Under the pieces are notes generated by a model, which saw nothing but the letters and a program-made list of their open reading frames with translations, did no database searches and was not told the origin of the DNA. Shown here in pieces: positions 1 to 7,123 of a DNA stretch of 13,645 nucleotides (positions within the stretch are counted from its first letter, which is position 1; each line of letters begins with the position of its first letter). This DNA is from Claveliimonas stercoravium (GTDB lineage Bacteria > Bacillota > Clostridia > Lachnospirales > Lachnospiraceae). Both the position numbers and the translations under genes were made by a program. The DNA is taken from positions 1 through 13,645 of the forward strand of contig DWZW01000128.1 of NCBI GenBank assembly GCA_019117345.1, in the 5' to 3' direction.

Positions 1-410
1 GTCTTCTCGTCCTGCATGCCCATCTCCACGATGCGCCCCTTCTCCTTTACAGCCTTGTATAATTTCCCCCTCTTGTCCACCTCTGTCTCGACAAAGAGGA
101 AGATCACCGTCTCCGGCATAGTCTTGATGTAATCCGCCAGCTCCGGGGACGCAGTCTTGAAAAACCCGGAGTTCTCCACTACGATGAGCCTGTGGTCCGC
201 AAAAAAGGGCATGGTCTCCGCCAGGTCTATGATCTCCGGGACACTGCTGTTCTTCCCTTCATAATAGGAATAGTTCATGGTGTCCCCCTCGGGGATGATA
301 GCCTTTGTGAGCCGGGTTTTGTACTGCTTCTTCAGATAGGCCTCCTCCCCGTAAAGGAGATATACTCTTTGAAAATGTCCTGTCTTTATATCTTCATTTA
401 AATTCTTCAT
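1..410 (-). CDS. holA: DNA polymerase III delta subunit, N-terminal part (runs off left edge)
   Basis: The delta subunit is part of the clamp-loader complex, which opens the beta sliding clamp and loads it on primed DNA at the replication fork. Only the first 136 codons are present; the gene continues beyond base 1. The protein starts MKNLNEDIKTG and then has FQRVYLLYGEEAYLKKQY, the N-terminal signature typical of Gram-positive delta subunits. Later come MNYSYYEGK and a SVPEIIDLAETMPFF-like helix, also typical of this AAA+-like domain. ATG at 410 is the only usable start: no in-frame ATG, GTG or TTG lies within about 70 bases upstream. There is no Shine-Dalgarno sequence, and a good promoter lies directly upstream, so the mRNA may be leaderless. 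holA after comEC is conserved in Bacillota (B. subtilis comEC-yqzM-holA), which supports the call. Confidence 0.9.
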   Translation of the reverse strand, partial: MKNLNEDIKTGHFQRVYLLYGEEAYLKKQYKTRLTKAIIPEGDTMNYSYYEGKNSSVPEIIDLAETMPFFADHRLIVVENSGFFKTASPELADYIKTMPETVIFLFVETEVDKRGKLYKAVKEKGRIVEMGMQDEK

Positions 411-417
411 AATGACT

Positions 418-447
418 ATTATAAGCGATTGGGCCCGGTCTTGACAA
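418..447 (-). promoter_or_regulatory. Sigma-A-type promoter for holA, possibly giving a leaderless mRNA
   Basis: On the minus strand a -35 box TTGTCA (442-447, 5 of 6 consensus) is followed by an 18-bp spacer and a perfect -10 TATAAT (418-423). Only 7 bases separate the -10 from the holA ATG, so transcription should start at or within a base or two of the ATG. The position lets holA be expressed independently of the upstream comEC operon. It is a sequence match only; no transcript data are available. Confidence 0.6.
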
Positions 448-454
448 GGGAAGA

Positions 455-479
455 TGCCCTCCGGGACATGGGGAAGGCA
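455..479 (-). terminator. Weak candidate hairpin after comEC
   Basis: Starting 6 bases after the comEC stop, the minus strand can fold into an 8-bp stem (TGCCTTCC with GGAGGGCA, one G-U pair) with a 9-nt loop. The tail, TCTTCCCTTGTC, is pyrimidine-rich but not a true U-run. It could attenuate read-through from comEC into holA. It is too weak to call a firm terminator. Confidence 0.3.
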
Positions 480-485
480 AAAAGA

Positions 486-2783
486 TCATGGCAGGAATCT
501 TCGGATGCGCATGGTCCTTCCATCTGTCACTATCGTCACAGAGCCGCTCTGCGCTGTCTGGTACACAGAGCATCCCTCCCGGCGCAGCCGGTCCAGCGTC
601 TCCTGGTGGGGATGCCCGTAGCGGTTGTCCCTGCCAGCCGAGATGAGAGCAGCGCTTGGAGACGCCTTTTGGAGAAACGATTCCGATGTGGAATTTCTTG
701 AGCCGTGATGGGCCGTCTTCAGCACATCGTAAGTCTTCTTAAGCCTCTGCTCCAGCGCCTCCTCCCCCTCTCCCTCCACGTCCCCTGTAAGGAGCATGTC
801 AAAGGCCCCGCAGGATATATCCAGCACGAGGGAGGCCCCGTTTCCCGGCTCCATCTCATCCTCCTCCCCGGGCTGGAGGCAGGTCACTGTAAGGCTGCCG
901 CAGGACAGAGTTCCTCCCCTGTCCATGACCGCGACAGGAACACCCCTGCTTTTTGCCTTCCCCGCCAGAGCCTTCAGCTCCTCATCCCAAACGCCGGGGA
1001 CAGGCAGCACAAGACAGCTCACCTTCACACCTGTCTCCTGCCTGTCGAGCAGCTCCTCCACTGCGTTCATGTGATCGCTGTCCCCGTGGGTCACAAACAC
1101 ATAGTCCAGCACCCCCACGCCCTCCGCCTTCAAAAACGGCTCGACCCTGTATCTGCCGGCCTGGTCCGTATCGCTGCTGCCCCCGTCCACGAGGATAGCT
1201 GTCCCGTCGTCCGCACGGATGAAGCTGCTGTCTCCCTGTCCCACATCCAGCATGGTGATCTCCACCTGTCCAAGGCTTCCCAGGCCGGAGGCAGGTCCGG
1301 CAAAAAGAAGGACAGCCGCCCCGGCAAAGACAGGCACAAGGGCCCTGCGCCTCTCCGCCGGGCTTTCTCTGCCTCCGGCCCTTTTCTTTTTCTTCGCCAG
1401 CACCCAGAGGACTATGGTGATACCCAAAGTCAGGTAATAGAACCAGACCGCCCCCATATCCGGCTGTCCTGTCACGAGACGGCTCCCCGGAAGGGAGAGG
1501 GCGGCCAGGCAGCTGACTTCGTAGATGTCCAGTATCCTGCTCCCCATCCAGACAAGTGCCTGCCCGGCCGGCTCCACCGCCATATACAGAAGGCTGCCTG
1601 TCATCCCCAGGAAGAGGAGGGCTGACATGAGGGGGATGACGAGCAGATTCAAAAAGACCGAGCAGAGTGGAAACTCAAAATAGTGGTACAGAGTGACGGG
1701 CAGGAGGATCATCTGCACGCCCAGGCTGGACTGCAGCGCCTGCACAAGTCCCTTCTTCGCTCTTACCGGAAGGCTCTTCTCCTTCTCCGGGCGCCGGTCT
1801 TCCCCTCTACCGGCCTGCCGCTCCTTCCCGGATGGCCGCATCAGCTCTCCAAGGATCCACATCCCCAGGATAGCTCCGAAGGACATCTGAAATCCCCCGT
1901 CGTAAAAGGCAAGCGGCTGCCACAGGATGACCACAGCTGCCGCCGCGGCCAGAGCGGTGATCATGTCGTAAGCCCTGCCTGCCATGTCCGCCCCCACCCG
2001 CAGGAGGAACATGACAAGAGAGCGGAGAACCGCAACGCCTGTGCCGATCATGAGGATATACAGGAGCAGGAAGCCGATGCCCAGAAGGCCGCCTGCCAGA
2101 TAGGAGCCTGTGCGCCGCCTCAGGAGCTGGTAGGAGCCGATGCCGATAAAAGACAGGTGGAGCCCCGATATGGAAAGGATGTGGGCAATGCCATTGACCT
2201 GGTAGAGCTCCTTTGTCTCCGGGTCCATGCCCTGCCGGTCTCCCAAGATCATGGCCGCCAGGATGCCCCCGTCCTTCTCTCCCGCCGCCTCAAGGAGAGC
2301 CTTCCTCCACTCTCCCCGGAACCTCTCAAGGGTGTCCCGCAGGTGCCAGAAGGAGTCGTCCTTCACCTCCACGTTCTGTGCCCACAGGCCCGCGTGGATA
2401 TTCTTCCTCTGATAATAGAACTGCTGGTCAAAATTACCGGGATTTCGCGCCTCGTCAAAGAAAAAGAGCTGTCCACTGGCGCGCAGGATATTGCCTGTCC
2501 GAAGATCCGTCTTCTCGGGATCGTATAAGATAATACCGGCCTCCTCTACAGTCCGGCCGGACTTTGTGATAGAATTGTCTCTCAGATAAAACACATGGTA
2601 TTCTGCCCTCTCCTCCTGTTTCCACACCTGACCCTCTACAAGGACCGTATCGTCCTCCCTAAAGGCCGCCTGGACAGGGGGCTTCCGGAGCTCCTCCAGG
2701 AAGCGGTCTCCGCCCAGGTGCACAGCCAGAAAAGCGGCCAGCAGAAAGAGCGAGCAAAAAATAAACAATCGCCTTTCTTTCAA
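486..2783 (-). CDS. comEC: ComEC/Rec2-family DNA uptake channel with C-terminal metallo-beta-lactamase-fold domain
   Basis: ComEC carries single-stranded DNA across the cytoplasmic membrane during transformation; its C-terminal domain is proposed to be the nuclease that degrades the non-transported strand. The product has 765 residues, close to B. subtilis ComEC (about 776). Order: membrane segment at 5-23; soluble DUF4131-like region (about 40-140); competence domain with the family signature HILSISGLHLSF (201-212) and many membrane helices to about 465; then the metallo-beta-lactamase-fold domain (about 505-765). That domain has LDVGQGDS (512-519), DGG (533-535), the metal-binding motif THGDSDH (565-571), TGD (666-668), HHGS (692-695) and ISAGRDNRYGHP (714-725), so it looks intact. 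The start is TTG, overlapping the upstream gene's stop as TTGA. A GGAGG site lies 13 bases upstream, rather far, so translation may depend on coupling. Last gene of the predicted comEA operon. Confidence 0.95.
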   Translation of the reverse strand: MKERRLFIFCSLFLLAAFLAVHLGGDRFLEELRKPPVQAAFREDDTVLVEGQVWKQEERAEYHVFYLRDNSITKSGRTVEEAGIILYDPEKTDLRTGNILRASGQLFFFDEARNPGNFDQQFYYQRKNIHAGLWAQNVEVKDDSFWHLRDTLERFRGEWRKALLEAAGEKDGGILAAMILGDRQGMDPETKELYQVNGIAHILSISGLHLSFIGIGSYQLLRRRTGSYLAGGLLGIGFLLLYILMIGTGVAVLRSLVMFLLRVGADMAGRAYDMITALAAAAAVVILWQPLAFYDGGFQMSFGAILGMWILGELMRPSGKERQAGRGEDRRPEKEKSLPVRAKKGLVQALQSSLGVQMILLPVTLYHYFEFPLCSVFLNLLVIPLMSALLFLGMTGSLLYMAVEPAGQALVWMGSRILDIYEVSCLAALSLPGSRLVTGQPDMGAVWFYYLTLGITIVLWVLAKKKKRAGGRESPAERRRALVPVFAGAAVLLFAGPASGLGSLGQVEITMLDVGQGDSSFIRADDGTAILVDGGSSDTDQAGRYRVEPFLKAEGVGVLDYVFVTHGDSDHMNAVEELLDRQETGVKVSCLVLPVPGVWDEELKALAGKAKSRGVPVAVMDRGGTLSCGSLTVTCLQPGEEDEMEPGNGASLVLDISCGAFDMLLTGDVEGEGEEALEQRLKKTYDVLKTAHHGSRNSTSESFLQKASPSAALISAGRDNRYGHPHQETLDRLRREGCSVYQTAQSGSVTIVTDGRTMRIRRFLP

Positions 2784-3739
2784 TGTGATTCCGTTTCCTC
2801 CACCAGATCCGGATTTCTCTCAAAGGGCCGGCTCAGATCCACCGTGTTCCGAAAGCTGATGTCTGACTCTCCGTTCACAGATATCTGCACGGCCCTGACC
2901 TCCCCGTCCCCGTTATCCACAAGGGAGTTCACCAGGGAGTAGACGACCAGCTCCGGGGAGACCTGGTAGTCCTGGGCGAGAAATCCCTCATCAAAATTTA
3001 CATAGCAGATGCCATCCTTTACAGAAACCCCCAGGAGCATCGCGTCCGCCGGCAGCGTGTCCTGGCTCTCCTGTGTCCGGGGCCCCTTTAGGAGCTGCTC
3101 CAGGATCAGCTTCTGCAGGGATGTATTACTGTTGTATCTCACGTTTACCGTTTCCACTGCCAGGCCGTTTCCGTCAGCAGCCGCAAAATACAGGGTCAGT
3201 TCTGTCTTCTGATAAGAATTCAGAGCTGAGCCGATATTCTGCACAAAATCATCTGCTCCCATGTAGCCTGTCTCTGTCCCGTCCGCCTCCCTGAGAGGCT
3301 GGTCACCTATAAAAAAGCGCACCCGGCTGACTCCCTCTATCTGAGTGAGGGACTGGACCACCGCGGCACGCAGCAGCACCTCGCTCTTTTTGGGGAGACT
3401 GCTGTAGGAGTCGCCAAAGGTCAGGTCCAGCTTCCCGTTCTGCAGGGACCTCACCTCCACAGACACCTCCGCGGGGATCGCGCTCACATACCCGTCCGGG
3501 TTTTCCGGGGTTCTCATCTCATCCAGCGCCTCCTGCACCGTATCCCCGGCCTCTTCTCCGGATGGCTGCCAGGCCACCGGCACAAGGGACGATCCTCCCT
3601 GTTCCACATAGAGCAGATACTCCTCCCCCGGTTCCGGGATGTTCCTGTCCCTCCCACATCCGGAGAGATTCCCCAGGGTCAGGAGAAAGGCTGCCGACAG
3701 AGCCGCCCCCCTCTTCATGGAACTATACAGATTTTTCAT
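2780..3739 (-). CDS. GerMN-domain lipoprotein
   Basis: Predicted 319-residue exported lipoprotein. The N-terminus has MKR, a hydrophobic stretch (about 11-24) and a lipobox LSGC with Cys28. The rest appears to hold two GerMN-type repeats (about 40-150 and 180-300). The second shows the usual pattern: LTLYFAAADGNGLAVETVNV, then a helix LQKLILEQLLKGP, then GVSVKDGICYVNFDEGF. GerMN domains occur in spore protein GerM and in actinobacterial LpqB; the molecular role here is unknown. The open frame extends 15 codons upstream to a GTG, but ATG at 3739 has AAGGAGG nine bases upstream and gives a proper signal peptide, so it is preferred. The gene lies 67 bases after the histidine kinase and overlaps comEC by 4 bases. 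An accessory protein of the kinase is the best guess from context; a sporulation role is the alternative. Confidence 0.85.
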   Translation of the reverse strand: MKNLYSSMKRGAALSAAFLLTLGNLSGCGRDRNIPEPGEEYLLYVEQGGSSLVPVAWQPSGEEAGDTVQEALDEMRTPENPDGYVSAIPAEVSVEVRSLQNGKLDLTFGDSYSSLPKKSEVLLRAAVVQSLTQIEGVSRVRFFIGDQPLREADGTETGYMGADDFVQNIGSALNSYQKTELTLYFAAADGNGLAVETVNVRYNSNTSLQKLILEQLLKGPRTQESQDTLPADAMLLGVSVKDGICYVNFDEGFLAQDYQVSPELVVYSLVNSLVDNGDGEVRAVQISVNGESDISFRNTVDLSRPFERNPDLVEETESH

Positions 3740-3748
3740 CTTCAGGAA

Positions 3749-3755
3749 CCTCCTT
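3749..3755 (-). promoter_or_regulatory. Ribosome binding site deciding the GerMN lipoprotein start
   Basis: AAGGAGG on the minus strand, nine bases before the ATG at 3739. It is the strongest Shine-Dalgarno site in this operon. It lies inside the longer open frame that begins at GTG 3784, which argues against that longer start. Confidence 0.8.
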
Positions 3756-3806
3756 CCTGTCTTCCCAGGCAGAGTACTTCCCACACAGAGGGCTCTGCCG
3801 GGATGT

Positions 3807-5228
3807 TCAGACGATATAGCTCAGGGGGATCCGCACCGTAAATGTGGTCCCCTCTCCCACCTGGCTGTACACCTTGACCGCGCCTCTGTGAAGGACCACG
3901 GCATTTCTGGCAATGGCAAGTCCGAGCCCGGTGCCGCCGATCTCTCTGGAGTGGGATTTATCCACCCGGTAAAACCTCTCGAAGATATGCTCCTGGGCCT
4001 CCTGGGGGATGCCGATACCCGAGTCCGCCACCTCGATATAGAAAAATTTGTGGTCTGCGTTCAGGGACACATGGACCCAGCCCCCTTCTGTATTGTACTT
4101 TACCGCATTCTCCACAAGGTTTGTAATAGCAAGCGAAAGCTTTACTTCGTCAACTTCTGCGTTTACCGGGCGAAAGCTCTCAAAGACCATTTCTATGTTG
4201 GCCGCAGCCGCGATGGGACGCAGCCTCTTCAGTATCTTCTCCACCAGCTCATTGATATTGGTCTGCTTCACATCCAGGGTGGAGGCGGTCTTATCCATCT
4301 TCACGAGGGACAAAAGGTCATTGATGATCTTGTCCTCCCGCTCGATCTCCTCCGACAGGTCCGCCATAAATTCCCTGTACAGCTCCACAGGCGCGTCCTC
4401 CTGCACCAGCAATGAATCCGCCAGCACCTTCATGGATGTGATGGGCGTCTTCAGCTCGTGGGACACATTGGCCACAAACTCCTGCCTGGAGTCGTCCAGC
4501 GTCTTCAGACGGCCCAGCATCTTGTTGAAGGCCTCGGACAGGAGGCTTGTCTCGGTGTAGGCGTTTTCGTGGAGATAGTTGCTGTCATAGCCCTCGCTGA
4601 CCGCCTCGATGGAGGAGGTGATCCTGGCAAAGGGCCGGACCATGACAGAGCCCAGTACGACGGCGAGGGCAGCCACCAGAAGGGCCGTCACTCCCACCGC
4701 AACCCAGGCTGTGCTGTCCAGAACATCCAGGCTGTCCAGGACAGAGTCCGCCGACACACTGGCCAGCAGGACGCCTGTCACCTGACTGCTTCCGGGCGCA
4801 AACACAGGGGAGGTCACCTCAATATACTGGTTGTCCGGGTCATAGATCTTTGTCCCTTCTCCCTCAAAGCACTGGATCACATCCTCAGACACGATGATCT
4901 TCCCCGTGTCCAGGTCGTATGTATCCTCTGTGATCTGATACTGGCTGTTGATGAGCATGATGCGGCCGTTATAAATATCAGACAGCTGCTCCAGCTCACT
5001 CTCCAGCACCTCCGAAAGGCCCGCGTCAGGATATCCCCCGGCGCCTATCTGGTTGCACAGGATCGTGCACTGGTTCTGCAGCTGGGCGGTCCGCACGTCA
5101 ACCGCCCTGCTTTCATAGCTTTCCAGGATAACAGCTTTCAAGACGATGCAGGGAATGATCCCCACCGCTATAAAAAGAAAGATAATTCGGAACTTCAGAC
5201 TTTTTAAAAAATGATTTCTGAAATACAA
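3807..5228 (-). CDS. Membrane sensor histidine kinase, two-component system (WalK/PhoR/ResE-like)
   Basis: Senses an envelope or extracellular signal, autophosphorylates on histidine and passes the phosphate to the adjacent regulator. With the TTG start at 5228 it has 473 residues: TM1 (about 12-33), an extracytoplasmic domain of about 140 residues that looks PDC/Cache-like, TM2 (about 174-195), HAMP (about 196-247), HisKA with SHELKTP and phospho-acceptor His257, then HATPase_c with N box NLVENAVKYN (370-379), G1 DSGIGI (402-407), F box FERFYRV (416-422) and G2 GGTGLGL (431-437). All catalytic motifs are intact. No cytoplasmic PAS domain is visible, unlike WalK. The open frame reaches 5330, but that would overlap the regulator by about 100 bases; TTG 5228 lies one base after the regulator stop with AGGGG five bases upstream. 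The signal cannot be told from sequence. Confidence 0.93.
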   Translation of the reverse strand: MYFRNHFLKSLKFRIIFLFIAVGIIPCIVLKAVILESYESRAVDVRTAQLQNQCTILCNQIGAGGYPDAGLSEVLESELEQLSDIYNGRIMLINSQYQITEDTYDLDTGKIIVSEDVIQCFEGEGTKIYDPDNQYIEVTSPVFAPGSSQVTGVLLASVSADSVLDSLDVLDSTAWVAVGVTALLVAALAVVLGSVMVRPFARITSSIEAVSEGYDSNYLHENAYTETSLLSEAFNKMLGRLKTLDDSRQEFVANVSHELKTPITSMKVLADSLLVQEDAPVELYREFMADLSEEIEREDKIINDLLSLVKMDKTASTLDVKQTNINELVEKILKRLRPIAAAANIEMVFESFRPVNAEVDEVKLSLAITNLVENAVKYNTEGGWVHVSLNADHKFFYIEVADSGIGIPQEAQEHIFERFYRVDKSHSREIGGTGLGLAIARNAVVLHRGAVKVYSQVGEGTTFTVRIPLSYIV

Positions 5229-5229
5229 T

Positions 5230-5919
5230 CTAACCCCTGAAATAGTAACCAACTCCCCACTTCGTGTACACATATTTCGGATCGCTGGGCTGCGTCTCGA
5301 TCTTCTCCCTGAGTCTTCGGATATGTACATCCACCGTGCGCACGTCGCCCGGATACTCGTAGCCCCACACGAGGTTCAGCAGGTTTTCCCGGCTGTACAC
5401 CTTATTCGGGTGGGTGGCCAGAAGCTCAAGAAGGTCAAACTCCTTTGCAGTCAGGTTGATCTCCCGGTCCCCTATCACTACTCTGCGGCTCTCGCAGTCT
5501 ATCCGCATATCCCCCTTGGCCACAATTCTCCCGTCTTCCCTCTGGTCCTTCCTTTTGCCGGTGCGGCGTATGATGGCCTTTATCCTAGCCTTCACCTCCA
5601 GGATATTGAAGGGCTTTGTGATGTAGTCGTCGGCGCCGTACTCCAGCCCCAGTATCTTGTCCATATCCTCCCCCTTGGCAGTCAGCATGATGATGGGGAC
5701 ATCCGAGTACTCCCGGATCTGTCTGCACACCTCAAAGCCGTCCTTCTTGGGCAGCATGACATCCAGAAGGATGATATCGTATGTATTTTCAGCGGCCAGC
5801 TTCAGAGCCTCCTCCCCATCGTAGGCACAGTCCACTTCCATGTCATCCTGCTCCAGGCTGAACCGTATGCCCTTCACGATCAGCTTTTCATCATCCACAA
5901 CCAATACTTTCCAACCCAT
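5230..5919 (-). CDS. OmpR/PhoB-family response regulator
   Basis: DNA-binding transcription regulator of the two-component system encoded with the next gene. It has 229 residues, normal for the family. The receiver domain (1-about 120) shows the acidic pair D9-D10, phospho-acceptor D53 in LLDVMLP, T80 in MLTAKGED and K102 in ITKPFN, all conserved. The C-terminal winged helix (about 130-229) has INLTAKEFDLLELLATHPNKVYSRE-like helices and ends with VRTVDVHIRRLREKIE and the YVYTKWGVGYYF wing. ATG 5919 has AGGGAG five bases upstream. It starts 32 bases after the comEA-like gene and ends one base before the kinase. The sequence is WalR/PhoP-like, but I would not name it WalR: the essential wal operon normally includes other partners (walH, walI, walJ), and competence genes surround this one instead. 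Its targets are unknown. Confidence 0.94.
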   Translation of the reverse strand: MGWKVLVVDDEKLIVKGIRFSLEQDDMEVDCAYDGEEALKLAAENTYDIILLDVMLPKKDGFEVCRQIREYSDVPIIMLTAKGEDMDKILGLEYGADDYITKPFNILEVKARIKAIIRRTGKRKDQREDGRIVAKGDMRIDCESRRVVIGDREINLTAKEFDLLELLATHPNKVYSRENLLNLVWGYEYPGDVRTVDVHIRRLREKIETQPSDPKYVYTKWGVGYYFRG

Positions 5920-5951
5920 AATGTCTCCCTTAGCTTTTCATTGTTCTGTCG

Positions 5952-6551
5952 TCACACAGTAATTTCATCTTTCAGCTTCTCGTAGATGCCTTCCTTGATG
6001 CCGTCCACGTTCATGATGTCCTCCGGCGCCCGGAAACCTCCCTCTTCCTCCCGGTAGGTGATAATGGCCTCCGCCCGGGTCTGTCCGATGCCGGTGAGAG
6101 TCATCAGTTCCTCCAGGCCGGCGGTGTTCAGATTCACTTTTCCTGCTCCCTGCTCCGGGGAAGGGGACGCCGTCTCTCCGGGGACAGCGGCCGCCTCCTC
6201 CCTGGAGGGGACATAGACCTTCTGCCCGTCCTCCGCCAGCTGGGCCAGGTTCAGGCTCTCCGGGGCAGCCCCATCAAGAGTGCCGCCTGCGGACTCTATG
6301 GCCTGATACACACGGGCACCTGCGGGCAGCTCATAGACTCCCGGAGATGCCACCTGCCCACACACATACACACAGATGACATCCTCCTCTTTTTCGGGCT
6401 CTTCATCTGCCCCGTCTGAAACATCCTCCTCATCTGTCTCTTCCAGAGAGATCTCCTCTATGCCGGAGCTCTCTTTCTCTCTCTTACATCCACTTAAACA
6501 GGCGGTCAGGATCACAAGGACCCAGAGGACCGCTGTCAGTCTTCTACGCAT
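5952..6551 (-). CDS. comEA: ComEA-like DNA receptor, predicted lipoprotein (SLBB + helix-hairpin-helix)
   Basis: ComEA binds double-stranded DNA outside the membrane and hands it to ComEC. The product has 199 residues. The N-terminus MRRRLTAVLWVLVILTACLSGC carries a lipobox with Cys22, so it is probably lipid-anchored; B. subtilis ComEA has a transmembrane anchor. A very acidic linker follows (about 31-57), then an SLBB/oligomerisation domain (about 58-118: VYVCGQVASPGVYELPAG ... LNLAQLAEDGQKVYVP), a short Pro/Ser linker, and a C-terminal helix-hairpin-helix DNA-binding domain (138-199: VNLNTAGLEELMTLTGIGQ ... AIITYREEEGGF). The open frame extends 30 codons upstream, but ATG 6551 has AAAGGAG six bases before it and opens the signal peptide, so it is chosen. 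First gene of the predicted operon with the two-component system, GerMN lipoprotein and comEC. Confidence 0.9.
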   Translation of the reverse strand: MRRRLTAVLWVLVILTACLSGCKREKESSGIEEISLEETDEEDVSDGADEEPEKEEDVICVYVCGQVASPGVYELPAGARVYQAIESAGGTLDGAAPESLNLAQLAEDGQKVYVPSREEAAAVPGETASPSPEQGAGKVNLNTAGLEELMTLTGIGQTRAEAIITYREEEGGFRAPEDIMNVDGIKEGIYEKLKDEITV

Positions 6552-6612
6552 GATTTTCTCCTTTACAGCCGTGTTCCAGCTGCGGACACCCCTCTTATGC
6601 CTAGATAAGATC

Positions 6613-6641
6613 ATTGTACTATTTCCACTGGAAAATTGCAA
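6613..6641 (-). promoter_or_regulatory. Candidate promoter of the comEA operon
   Basis: On the minus strand, TTGCAA (6636-6641) is separated by exactly 17 bp from TACAAT (6613-6618), 4 of 6 and 5 of 6 matches to the vegetative consensus. It overlaps the last codons and stop of the upstream transporter gene. It predicts a leader of about 55 bases before comEA. That leader contains a short inverted repeat, CTTAT-6-ATAAG, near its start. Confidence 0.5.
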
Positions 6642-7050
6642 CTCCGATCAGAGCCAGCGCCATGCCTCCCACCTTCCGCCACTCCAGGGGTTCCTTCTCC
6701 ACGCCGAAAAGCCCTGCCAGCTCAATGAGGTAGGCCACGATAAGCTGTGCCATGACAATAAGGAGCGCCGCCTTGGCAGGACCCAGCTGCTCCATGCTGC
6801 GGATCACCGTCCAGGTGATCCCCGCTCCGATGACGCCGCCAAGAAGCATATACTTAGGCTCCACCCGGGCAATGGCGCCAAAGCTGTCTCTGCCCGCAAA
6901 AAACCAGACTCCCAGGCAGACAACAAGGGCCGAGAACTGCACCCAGGCATTGCTCACATACTCTCCTGTTGTCTTGGTCACCTGAGTATTGAATACGCCC
7001 TGTATGCTCATAAGTGCGCCTGATAATAGCGCGATAAAAAAACCGGCCAT
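6619..7050 (-). CDS. Small DMT-superfamily membrane protein (YdcZ/DUF606 type)
   Basis: A 143-residue hydrophobic protein with about five membrane helices. It has the family look of YdcZ/DUF606 (PF04657): N-terminal FFIALLSGALMSIQGVFNTQ, a WVQFSALVVCLGVWF helix, LLGGVIGAGITWTVIRSMEQLGPAKAALLIV in the middle, and a last helix GGMALALIGVAIFQWK. These are half-length relatives of EamA drug/metabolite transporters and probably work as dimers; substrates are mostly unknown. ATG 7050 has a purine-rich GGAAGGAAG stretch ending about nine bases upstream, a moderate ribosome site. It lies 73 bases after argD with no clear promoter or terminator between them, so it may be read through from the arg operon. 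An arginine-pathway exporter is possible but only a guess from position. Confidence 0.82.
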   Translation of the reverse strand: MAGFFIALLSGALMSIQGVFNTQVTKTTGEYVSNAWVQFSALVVCLGVWFFAGRDSFGAIARVEPKYMLLGGVIGAGITWTVIRSMEQLGPAKAALLIVMAQLIVAYLIELAGLFGVEKEPLEWRKVGGMALALIGVAIFQWK

Positions 7051-7123
7051 AGAAAATCACTTCCTTCCTTTTGATCAGAAGTTAGTATTTCCCACAGCCG
7101 GCCTGTATATTCCGCCAGACTTT

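Noticed and set aside
441..446. TTGACA on the plus strand as a -35 box
   Set aside because: No gene starts downstream on the plus strand; it is the reverse face of the holA promoter region.
705..1625. 306-codon plus-strand open frame
   Set aside because: Opposite the comEC C-terminal half; rich in Pro, His, Arg and Gln, typical of a reverse-frame shadow.
3639..5207. Plus-strand open frames of 258 and 249 codons
   Set aside because: Opposite the GerMN lipoprotein start and the histidine kinase, whose full motif set is intact on the minus strand.
7051..7123. GC-rich CAGGCCGGCTG palindrome after argD as a terminator
   Set aside because: Short and self-complementary only at its centre, with no U-tract after it on the minus strand.
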